DNA of 64,000 nt from Streptomyces sp. B1I3 (GTDB lineage Bacteria > Actinomycetota > Actinomycetes > Streptomycetales > Streptomycetaceae): positions 2,232,001 to 2,296,000 of the forward strand of contig NZ_JAUSYD010000001.1 in assembly GCF_030816615.1 (NCBI RefSeq), written 5' to 3'. Positions 23,684-29,525 of the stretch are shown one piece after another (the stretch's first letter is position 1; each line of letters begins with the position of its first letter). A model generated the notes under the pieces. That model ran no database searches. It saw only the letters and a list, made by a program, of their open reading frames with translations, and was not told the DNA's origin. The translations under genes were made by a program, and so were the position numbers.

Positions 23684-23757
23684 AGAAGGAGACCTTTAAG
23701 GAGACCATGAAGGAGACTCTAAGGAGACTAAAGACAACGGCGCTTCGCGCCGCATGA
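23674..23757 (+). CDS. 27-aa ORF over tandem AAGGAGAC repeats (doubtful)
   Basis: A short ORF rich in Lys-Glu-Thr. The DNA carries AAGGAGAC four times, at 23686, 23698, 23710 and 23721 (12, 12 and 11 bp apart). Each copy looks like a strong ribosome-binding site. Either a tiny basic peptide is made or the repeats have an RNA-level role, such as binding ribosomes or a protein. I cannot tell which. Confidence 0.25.
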   Translation: MSEQKETFKETMKETLRRLKTTALRAA

Positions 23758-23993
23758 TGACAAGGTAGTTCCTAGGTCAAGAAGAGGATGAGGGAAAGGG
23801 TAGTTGGTTGTCTCCCCCTCTCCTTGTCTTAGGTGGCTCTACCCTCCTCTTTGTTCTAGGTAAGAAGACCCGCCGCTTTGTTCTCAGATAGAGAACAGCC
23901 GCCTTTGTCTGAGGTTGAAGGAGGGCCGCCGCCTAAGTTACTTAACTGTTACAAAGAAAGGGGCTCAGAACGGCTTCTTTGCCAGCACGAGGA

Positions 23994-24011
23994 TACAAAG
24001 CGTGGTACAAT
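23994..24011 (+). promoter_or_regulatory. Early promoter with bipartite motif, copy A
   Basis: TACAAA, 6 bp, TACAAT (the latter as -10 box), followed by TAATTAAG and TAAGCAAGAAAC. Copy B at 25594 shares nearly the same 40-bp context. No -35 hexamer is present at the normal distance. Confidence 0.55.
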
Positions 24012-24092
24012 AATTAAGTAAGCAAGAAACACCGTACCGAGTGTGGTCCAGACACTAGGAGGAACAAAGCTTTACGACAACCCTAAACCGTT

Positions 24093-24172
24093 GTTTGTAT
24101 TCAGCCCCTCTTCTAATCGACTGGACCTCGATTGGAAGGGGGGCTTTCTGGTTTACCCAGAAGAATACAAAC
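24093..24172 (+). promoter_or_regulatory. Structured leader with nested hairpins
   Basis: The inner hairpin is an 18-bp near-perfect stem (24103-24120 with 24128-24145, 7-nt loop) followed by CTTTCTGGTTT, so it looks like a terminator. The outer arms GTTTGTATTC (24093-24102) and GAATACAAAC (24163-24172) are perfectly complementary. It lies between the promoter and the winged-helix gene, suggesting attenuation or another RNA switch. Confidence 0.55.
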
Positions 24173-24198
24173 TAGCGATTAGAAAGGTCGTAACCATA

Positions 24199-24960
24199 AT
24201 GAATAACACCGCAACCGTAGAAACAAAGAACATGAGCGTTCAGGCTATTTGGAACATCCGCGACGCACGAGGATTGAACCAGGCTGAGAAGACCTTCTTG
24301 TTCGTAGTCGCCTCAAGGGGAGTAATGACCTCTGCTTGGCAGACAGCAGCCGATGACATGGGTATGAAGAAGGACAAGTTTTTCAACACCCGTAAGGCTC
24401 TTATCTCTAAGGGCTTGGTCCGTGAGGGTCTGCGCAAGGATGACACCACTGTCTACCGCCTCAACGAGGGTGCTCTAGCCGCTCTTGTCCCTGTAAAGGA
24501 GAAGCCAGACAACAGCATCGTTTGGGATGACGCTGTAGAGGCTCCTGTAGAGCCTGTGGCAGTTGTAGAGGCACCCGTAGTCCCTGAGCCTGCCGTAGAG
24601 CCTCAGAAGGCTCCTGAGAGCGTTGTAGAGGCAACTGAGCCTGATGAAGACCTTGATGACTTTGAGTGGGACATTGAACTAGCCGCGCCGGTAGTCGAGA
24701 AGCCAGCCAAGAAGACCATTCTTGCTGAGCGTCTTGCCGACAAGAAGACTGAGAAGAACGCAGACCAGGAGACAGCAGAGCGCATCCTTGATGAGTCTGA
24801 TGACGCTGTAGAGGCTCGCAGGCTCTTCAATGACCCAATCTGGAACCCTATGACGACTGACCTTGTTCAGCGTGCATCGTCCGCAGCATTCAAGGTTGAG
24901 AAGACCCTTGTGACTGTCTCTAGCAAGTCCGTAACAGATTCTTTCGATGAGGAGTGGTGA
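24199..24960 (+). CDS. Winged-helix protein, possible replication or early regulator
   Basis: A 253-aa protein. Residues ~12-105 form a helix-turn-helix/winged-helix domain of the type seen in phage replication initiators and DnaD/RepO-like N-termini (IWNIRDARGLNQAEKTFL, then KDKFFNTRKALISKGLV). From ~110 to ~160 there is a Val-Glu-Pro rich linker with many GTA GAG codon pairs, then a charged C-terminal part. The frame is open back to a GTG at 24043, but that would translate the leader hairpin; I start at ATG 24199, although its ribosome-binding site (AAAGG, 11 nt) is poor. Function is inference. Confidence 0.62.
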   Translation: MNNTATVETKNMSVQAIWNIRDARGLNQAEKTFLFVVASRGVMTSAWQTAADDMGMKKDKFFNTRKALISKGLVREGLRKDDTTVYRLNEGALAALVPVKEKPDNSIVWDDAVEAPVEPVAVVEAPVVPEPAVEPQKAPESVVEATEPDEDLDDFEWDIELAAPVVEKPAKKTILAERLADKKTEKNADQETAERILDESDDAVEARRLFNDPIWNPMTTDLVQRASSAAFKVEKTLVTVSSKSVTDSFDEEW

Positions 24961-24962
24961 CC

Positions 24963-25145
24963 ATGGGCACTGTGAAGTGCATTGACTGTGATTCGGAATA
25001 CCCCAAGAGTCGGCACTTTTTCCCTTGGGGTTCCAAGAAGCCAAAGGTTTGCAAGCCATGCATTGAGACCCGCTTCTACTACATGCTCAAGAGCCTTGAG
25101 ATTGATGAAGTAGCAATTGAGATGTCGGTCAACGACAACAACTAA
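24963..25145 (+). CDS. 60-aa zinc-ribbon protein
   Basis: Two knuckles (CIDC and, ~22 residues later, CKPC) form a zinc ribbon. The remainder is helical and acidic. The start codon lies 2 bp after the stop of the winged-helix gene, with GAGGAG about 10 nt upstream, so the two are probably co-translated. Such ribbons often occur in phage early DNA or RNA-binding proteins. Confidence 0.6.
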   Translation: MGTVKCIDCDSEYPKSRHFFPWGSKKPKVCKPCIETRFYYMLKSLEIDEVAIEMSVNDNN

Positions 25146-25149
25146 GACC

Positions 25150-25186
25150 ACCCGCCCGTTTCTACTGGACCTAGATTCGGGCGGGT
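25150..25186 (+). terminator. Terminator after the zinc-ribbon gene
   Basis: A perfect 9-bp ACCCGCCCG/CGGGCGGGT stem with a 19-nt loop followed by TAGC, just after the stop codon. Confidence 0.6.
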
Positions 25187-25219
25187 TAGCTTGAACAACC
25201 AACACATAAGGAGAACACA

Positions 25220-25471
25220 ATGGGATTTCTGAACGACGCTAAGAACGACATGCTTGGCTCTGAGGCCAAGAAGGCACACGAGAAGGGCCGTAAGGTCTTT
25301 ACTCCCTTCCTCAACATGCCAGCCACGCAGCGAAACGGTTCTAGCTCTATCGATGCTTGGGCAGAGATGGTAGAGGCTGTAGAGGCTGAGGGGTGGACGC
25401 TGTCTGAGTGGTCTGTAGGGCTTGACGCTAAGGGCAAGCCACAGGCATACCCGCTCTTCCGTAGAGTCTGA
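25220..25471 (+). CDS. Conserved hypothetical protein, 83 aa
   Basis: An 83-aa protein with an amphipathic start (FLNDAKNDMLGSEAKKA) and a compact C-terminal domain (DAWAEMVEAVEAEGWTL...YPLFRR). Short proteins of this pattern are common on actinobacterial phages and plasmids, often described only as hypothetical. The ribosome-binding site AAGGAG lies 9 nt before the ATG. It is flanked by terminators on both sides, so it is probably a single-gene unit. Confidence 0.65.
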   Translation: MGFLNDAKNDMLGSEAKKAHEKGRKVFTPFLNMPATQRNGSSSIDAWAEMVEAVEAEGWTLSEWSVGLDAKGKPQAYPLFRRV

Positions 25472-25483
25472 ACCTGACTGACT

Positions 25484-25520
25484 AACCCGCTCTTCTTGCT
25501 TGCACCAGGAGGGGCGGGTT
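25484..25520 (+). terminator. Terminator after the 83-aa gene
   Basis: An AACCCGC/GCGGGTT stem followed by TCTC, 13 bp after the stop codon. Confidence 0.6.
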
Positions 25521-25593
25521 TCTCATTGCCTGAAACTTTTCGAAATACTTTTTAAGCACTACAGAACGAGTGCCATTTCAGCCCGCCTCATAA

Positions 25594-25611
25594 TACAAAG
25601 GTGGATATAAT
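25594..25611 (+). promoter_or_regulatory. Early promoter with bipartite motif, copy B
   Basis: TACAAA, 6 bp, TATAAT (perfect -10), then TAAGAGGTAAGCAAGAAAC. It shares its flanks with copy A at 23994. It drives the Cys-rich gene at 25674 after a ~60-nt leader. Confidence 0.6.
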
Positions 25612-25673
25612 TAAGAGGTAAGCAAGAAACCCCTTAGTCAGGAGGCTTACACAACTACATAGGAGGAATATCA

Positions 25674-26153
25674 ATGACTAACGAGATGAAGAATTGCGGT
25701 GGCGAGTGTGGAGAGACCAAGCCAGTAACTGAGTTCTACGTAGGAGGTACCCGCAAGAACGAGAGCATTTTCTACCTAAGCCGTTGCAAGGTCTGTCACC
25801 GTAAGGCAGTAGCCGTTACCAATATGAAGCGCTACTACGAGGACCCTGAGGAGCGAGCCAAGAAGATTGCTCGTGCCGTTGCCTTTAGCAAGAAGCGACG
25901 CGCTGAGGACCCTGAGGGAGATAAGAGCTACAACAACGCTCACAAGGCAGTGAGGCGAGAGAAGGGCAGTCCTTCTGAATGGGCTTGCGTTGACAACTGT
26001 GGAGAGCAGGCGAATGAATGGGCTTTGGTCAATGACTCAGAGTCAATCATCCGAAGCAAGAACTTCCGTTGGTCAGATGACGTTGAGGATTACGTAGCAA
26101 TGAACGCCTCTTGCCACCGTCGATACGATGCGGAGTGCCGCCTAGAAAGCTGA
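25674..26153 (+). CDS. Cys/His-rich protein, HNH/endonuclease VII-like
   Basis: A 159-aa protein. The N-terminal zinc knuckle (CGGEC...CKVCHRK) is of the type often preceding HNH domains. A basic helical middle and a C-terminal ACVDNCGEQANEWA...NASCHRRYD segment follow; the latter resembles the degenerate endonuclease VII/HNH core used by actinophages. The catalytic DH pair typical of HNH is not clear, so activity is uncertain. It starts at ATG 25674 with AGGAGG, a strong site. Its stop overlaps the next start (TGATG). Confidence 0.6.
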   Translation: MTNEMKNCGGECGETKPVTEFYVGGTRKNESIFYLSRCKVCHRKAVAVTNMKRYYEDPEERAKKIARAVAFSKKRRAEDPEGDKSYNNAHKAVRREKGSPSEWACVDNCGEQANEWALVNDSESIIRSKNFRWSDDVEDYVAMNASCHRRYDAECRLES

Positions 26154-26455
26154 TGAAGACATGCAGCAAGTGTGACGAGGAGAGACCACTAGAAGACTTC
26201 CCCAAGAATGGGAAGGACCGTAGAGGAGCGCAGCGTTACCGCTCATCATGCCTTGAGTGTGAGAGGGGACCGAACAGAAGAAGGGAAATAGCGTCAATGG
26301 AGGAGAGCACAGAGAAGATGTGCCCGTTCTGTCAGAAGGGCTTTGAGCCCAAGGAGCCGGTGAAGAGGTACAGGCGAAACAAACTGACAGTGCCTTACCA
26401 CCAGGCTTGCCACGAGAAGTATGAGGACCTGATAGCAGGGTTCGAGAGAGACTGA
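26153..26455 (+). CDS. Zinc-finger protein, 100 aa
   Basis: It starts at the ATG that overlaps the previous stop. It has three Cys pairs (CSKCDEE, CLECERG, CPFCQKG) and HQACHEKY near the end, so probably two zinc-binding units. The first (KTCSKCDEERPLEDFPKN) is the common knuckle found in front of actinophage HNH proteins, but no HNH core follows. A nucleic-acid-binding early protein is likely; the exact job is unknown. Confidence 0.6.
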   Translation: MKTCSKCDEERPLEDFPKNGKDRRGAQRYRSSCLECERGPNRRREIASMEESTEKMCPFCQKGFEPKEPVKRYRRNKLTVPYHQACHEKYEDLIAGFERD

Positions 26456-26456
26456 G

Positions 26457-26486
26457 AGGAGCCGTTCCGAAAGGGGCGGCTCTCCT
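26457..26486 (+). terminator. Weak hairpin after the zinc-finger gene
   Basis: AGCCG/CGGCT with partly paired flanks, followed by CCTTGTG. This is a modest terminator candidate. Confidence 0.4.
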
Positions 26487-26517
26487 TGTGTGTGAGGGCT
26501 AGCCGTTTGGCCCCTAA

Positions 26518-26535
26518 TACAAACCATGAGACAAT
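26518..26535 (+). promoter_or_regulatory. Early promoter with bipartite motif, copy C
   Basis: TACAAA, 6 bp, GACAAT, with the same spacing as copies A and B but divergent flanks. It precedes the sigma-like gene by about 70 nt. Confidence 0.5.
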
Positions 26536-26602
26536 AGAAGTACAAGGGAGAACGAACCGAGAGAGGACGTGAGCCCTTGACCATAAACTAGGAGATAAGA
26601 CA

Positions 26603-27217
26603 ATGGATTTTGAACTTGACGAGTGGCTTGAGTACGCCGAGCGTGTGGCCGGTGCCTTTGCGAAGAGCTTCTACGGTATTGATAAGGATGACATTTACCA
26701 GGAGCTAGCTGTTGGGCTCATCACTAAGGAGGAAGTCCTTAGGAAGAACGCTAGGACTCCTGCTTACGTCAAGCGTGCTTTGCAGAACGTGGCTCACAAT
26801 TACTGCATGGGAGAGCGCGCAACGCACTACTTCTACTCAGACCAGTATGACTACACACCGGACACTGTGAAGGTGCTTGTTGAGAAGGTTCTCTGTGGAG
26901 AGCCAGGGAAGATGTCTATCCCTAGCGATGCTTCCCCTGAGTCTCAGGTTGAAGAGGGCATGATTCTTAACGCAGAAATCAGCCGGGCATTGGATGAACT
27001 ACCTGAGAGCTACCGGGCCATTCTTGAGGCTAAGTACGTCATTGGAGAAGACTTGAGCACCAATGAGAGGAAGACCTTTAGCCGAGCAATCAACCGGCTA
27101 GTCAGCAACCTGAACACCCGCAAGAAGGCTGAGACCAAGGAGCATGAGGGTCCTGGTTCGCGAAAGGCTCTAACCAATGCAGCCGCTCTTTACAACACTA
27201 AGGCGGTAGCGGCATGA
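26603..27217 (+). CDS. Sigma-70-like factor
   Basis: A 204-aa protein. Residues ~8-75 resemble sigma region 2 (AERVAGAFAKSFYGIDKDDIYQE, then TPAYVKRALQNVAHNY). Residues ~125-170 resemble region 4 (ALDELPESYRAILEAKYVIGEDLS). A variable linker lies between, and the tail is basic. Its putative promoter carries the TACAAA-N6 motif, so it may act on later phage promoters, for example the modules at 17.9 and 21.2 kb; this is speculation. The gene is followed by a 4-bp overlap with a 54-aa gene. Confidence 0.6.
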   Translation: MDFELDEWLEYAERVAGAFAKSFYGIDKDDIYQELAVGLITKEEVLRKNARTPAYVKRALQNVAHNYCMGERATHYFYSDQYDYTPDTVKVLVEKVLCGEPGKMSIPSDASPESQVEEGMILNAEISRALDELPESYRAILEAKYVIGEDLSTNERKTFSRAINRLVSNLNTRKKAETKEHEGPGSRKALTNAAALYNTKAVAA

Positions 27218-27378
27218 GCGAGACGATTCACGCACGCATCAATATGGCTTTGCTGGCAGGCGAATACTGGTGGACTGTGAGCGATGCAGAGGGAGCGCTC
27301 TACGCATATGGATGGTCTCTAGACCACAAGAAGGCAAGAACAGACGCTAAGGCTAAGGCGCAAGAGCTAGTACCGTAG
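27214..27378 (+). CDS. 54-aa hypothetical protein
   Basis: It starts at an ATG overlapping the stop of the sigma-like gene (ATGA). The sequence has an aromatic core (AGEYWWTVSDAEGALYAYGW), then a lysine/alanine helix, like the small beta-beta-alpha proteins common in phage early regions. No family recognised. Confidence 0.5.
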   Translation: MSETIHARINMALLAGEYWWTVSDAEGALYAYGWSLDHKKARTDAKAKAQELVP

Positions 27379-27385
27379 GACCGAT

Positions 27386-27408
27386 ACCCGCCCGTAAAAC
27401 GGCGGGTT
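27386..27408 (+). terminator. Terminator after the sigma-like operon
   Basis: An ACCCGCCCGT/ACGGCGGGT stem (one bulge, AAA loop) followed by TTCCC, 8 bp past the stop. Confidence 0.6.
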
Positions 27409-27428
27409 TCCCATTGACTAGGAGAGAG

Positions 27429-27917
27429 ATGAAGCACTGTAAGAAGGGTGACCATGAGGCACCGGAGGAAGCATTCAACCGCAGCAAGAAGGCTAAGGAT
27501 GGATTGCAATCGTACTGCCGAGCCTGTCAGAAGGGTGTTCATAAGGATTACTGGCCGGGTTATTACCAGGAGAACCAAGAGCAGCGGGTAGACAACACAG
27601 TTCAATGGAAGAAGGACAACCCCGATAAGGTTTCCGCCTATAGCAAGAAGCGATATGAGACCATCAAGGCTCAGACCCCTTGGCCAGTCTTGACCGACTA
27701 TAAAGAGGTGGTCTTTGGCTTCTATGGCGAGCGGTGCATGAAGTGTGGCTCTGAGGAAGAGCTAACGATTGACCACATCACCCCTATTGCTAAGGGTGGC
27801 GAACATGGCATCTGGAATATGCAGGTTCTTTGTCATGGCTGCAATAACAAGAAGAGAGAGTTGAGCGAGGAAGACCACCGCCCGTGGCCTAGGCTCCTTG
27901 ATAGAAGGATTGGTTAA
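27429..27917 (+). CDS. HNH endonuclease
   Basis: A 162-aa protein, the last complete prophage gene before the chromosome. The N-terminal zinc knuckle (CKKGDHEAP...YCRACQKG) is followed by a basic linker and a textbook HNH domain: ERCMKCGSEEEL, TIDHITPIAKGGEH, WNMQVLCHGCNNKK. The DH pair and the N...H...N residues are all present. I start at ATG 27429 with AGGAGAG in front. Either a homing-type nuclease or a phage DNA-processing enzyme. Confidence 0.85.
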   Translation: MKHCKKGDHEAPEEAFNRSKKAKDGLQSYCRACQKGVHKDYWPGYYQENQEQRVDNTVQWKKDNPDKVSAYSKKRYETIKAQTPWPVLTDYKEVVFGFYGERCMKCGSEEELTIDHITPIAKGGEHGIWNMQVLCHGCNNKKRELSEEDHRPWPRLLDRRIG

Positions 27918-27926
27918 ACGCAAAAG

Positions 27927-27953
27927 AGCCCCTAGCAACGATGGCTAGGGGCT
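27927..27953 (+). terminator. Terminator after the HNH gene
   Basis: A perfect 10-bp AGCCCCTAGC/GCTAGGGGCT stem with a 7-nt loop and TCTTG after it. Confidence 0.7.
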
Positions 27954-28192
27954 TCTTGCTGTCTAAGGCTCTGTACGGCTCTAGGAGGAACCGGGGCTAC
28001 CAGGAGACCAGGAGGCTTTAAAAGGCTCTCAGAAACGCTCCTGTGGCTTCCTAGAGGGTGCTGAGATGACACGGGTTGAGCGTGGTAAAGCACCAGGGAG
28101 CGTCCGGACCGCCGCCGACTGGAAAACTACGCTCAGTAGTTACGGCTCCGAAGAGTGACAGGAACCGCTAGGATGAACCCGTAGGGTCGAGG
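27954..28192. other. Prophage right end region
   Basis: About 240 bp without a supported gene. It contains CTCTAGGA at 27979-27986 and its inverted copy TCCTAGAG at 28049-28056, and a short repeated CCAGGAG. Arm-type integrase or Xis sites could lie here, but none is identifiable by eye. A 30-codon open frame from 28065 is too short to support. Confidence 0.4.
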
Positions 28193-28288
28193 CCGCTCGG
28201 AGTCGTGGACGTTCATCTGGCACCCGTAGGTGCGCACTTCGTAGCTCTTCTGGACGTCCACTGCTTCGCTCCGGTTGCCGCTGGTCAT
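28133..28288 (-). pseudogene. miaB: 5' fragment of miaB interrupted by the prophage
   Basis: The first ~32 codons encode YEVRTYGCQMNVHDSE, the conserved N-terminus of MiaB, including the first cluster cysteine. After that the frame runs through ~20 prophage codons to a stop at 28133. MiaB is the radical-SAM methylthiotransferase that converts i6A37 to ms2i6A37 in tRNAs reading UNN codons. The fragment lacks the radical-SAM domain and cannot be active. The rest of the gene should lie at the far prophage end, and excision would restore it. It is divergent from the TAXI gene. Confidence 0.85.
28185..28200. other. Prophage-chromosome junction inside miaB (att site)
   Basis: On the minus strand the miaB reading frame matches the conserved start of Streptomyces MiaB up to VHDSER (codon 32, ending at 28193) and then changes to unrelated sequence. 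The crossover is therefore close to 28,190. The second junction is outside the window, so core identity cannot be read. Confidence 0.75.
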
Positions 28289-28386
28289 GGGACAAGGGTA
28301 GGCGGTGACGGAGGCGGCCCCGGCCCTGCGCCCGTCGTGGGGATCCGGCCTGGCCAGGACGGGGCGTGGACTGGCAGGATCGCGCC

Positions 28387-29385
28387 ATGCTCCACGCACT
28401 GTCCCGATTCGGCCGGCGCCGCGCCCTTCAGGGGGGCGCCGCCGCGGCTCTCGTTCTCGGACTGCTGCTGTGGTGGGTGCTCCCGCTGGGGACACCGGAA
28501 CCGAGTGGTTCGCTGACGTTCTCCACCGGCGTCCGCAGCGGCGTGTACCAGCGCTACGGGGAGCGGCTCGAGGGTGCACTGGCCAGGGACATGCCCAAGG
28601 TGTCGATACGGCTGCGGACCAGCGAGGGTTCCCAGCAGAACATCGAACGGGTCGCGACGGGCAAGGCGGACTTCACCATAGCCACCGCCGACGCCGTGGC
28701 CACCTACCTCCGGAGCGGGAGGACCGGCGGTGACCGGCTGCGCGGCTGCGTCCGGCTGTACGACGACTACGTCCAGCTCGTCGTCCCGAGGGGCTCCACG
28801 ATCCACGAGGTCGCCGACCTGCGGGGCAAGCGCGTCGGCGTGGGGCAGCGGGGATCGGGGGTACTCCTCGTCGCCGAGCGGCTGATGAACGCGGCCGGAC
28901 TCGATCCGGACGAGGACATCACTCCCGTACAGGCCGGCATCGACACCATGCCCGCACGGCTGACGGACGGCCGGCTGGATGCCTTCTTCTGGTCCGGCGG
29001 TCTGCCGACCGGCGCGGTGCAGGACCTCTCGGAGGAGTTCGCCATCCGGCTGGTGCCGCTGGAGGACCCCCTGATCGCGCGGCTCCAGGCGGCCGGCGGG
29101 TCCACCCGCCACTACCGTTCGGCCGTGATGCCGGCCGACGCCTACCTCGACGCCCAGCAGGGCCAGGCCGTGCGGACGGTCGCGGTCGCCAATCTGCTGA
29201 TCACGACGGACCGTACGGATCCGCTGATGACCGAGGCCTTCACCCGTACCGTGATCGACAGCCGGGACCGGATCGGGCGCGAGGTGCACGCCGCGCAGCT
29301 GGTGGACCTCCGGACGGCGATCTACACCGATCCGCTGCCGCTGCACGAGGGGGCCAAGCGCTACTACCGGTCGGCCAAGCCCTGA
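28387..29385 (+). CDS. TAXI-family solute-binding protein
   Basis: A 332-aa extracytoplasmic receptor. The N-terminal membrane anchor/signal is visible (ALQGGAAAALVLGLLLWWVLP). The mature part starts with LTFSTGVRSGVYQRYG, the hallmark of TAXI receptors, followed by TIATADAVATYL and VGVGQRGSGV. TAXI receptors often bind glutamate, glutamine or organic acids and pair with TRAP permeases. No TRAP permease lies nearby, and the neighbours are the glutamate two-component genes. A sensing partner role for GluK is therefore an attractive inference. Confidence 0.82.
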   Translation: MLHALSRFGRRRALQGGAAAALVLGLLLWWVLPLGTPEPSGSLTFSTGVRSGVYQRYGERLEGALARDMPKVSIRLRTSEGSQQNIERVATGKADFTIATADAVATYLRSGRTGGDRLRGCVRLYDDYVQLVVPRGSTIHEVADLRGKRVGVGQRGSGVLLVAERLMNAAGLDPDEDITPVQAGIDTMPARLTDGRLDAFFWSGGLPTGAVQDLSEEFAIRLVPLEDPLIARLQAAGGSTRHYRSAVMPADAYLDAQQGQAVRTVAVANLLITTDRTDPLMTEAFTRTVIDSRDRIGREVHAAQLVDLRTAIYTDPLPLHEGAKRYYRSAKP

Positions 29386-29450
29386 GCACGGACAGCGCCC
29401 GGGGGCGAGAGCCCCGAGCACGGTCGGCCGGCCCCGAGCACGGCCGGCGG

Positions 29451-29521
29451 CCCGGAGTGCGGTCGGCGGCCCGGCGCGCGGACGGCCGGCCCGGAGTGCG
29501 GTCGGCGGCCCGGCGCGCGGA
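29451..29521. repeat. Two perfect 32-bp direct repeats
   Basis: A 32-bp unit beginning CCCGGAGTGCGGTCGG at 29451 is repeated exactly at 29490 (period 39 bp). It lies between the convergent TAXI and gluK genes in a GC-rich stretch with more GGCCGG and GAGCACGG repeats. It may be a terminator remnant or simple slippage product. Confidence 0.7.
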
Positions 29522-29525
29522 CCGT

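Noticed and set aside
24043..24198. GTG start 52 codons upstream of the winged-helix protein
   Set aside because: The frame is open, but it would translate the nested hairpins, and no ribosome-binding site precedes the GTG. Kept only as an alternative.
28065..28157. 30-codon plus frame at the prophage end as an integrase remnant
   Set aside because: It is too short, with no integrase motif.
28285..29421. Long open frame opposite the TAXI gene
   Set aside because: GC-rich Streptomyces genes produce long antisense frames. The sequence is low-complexity and the TAXI frame has clear family motifs.
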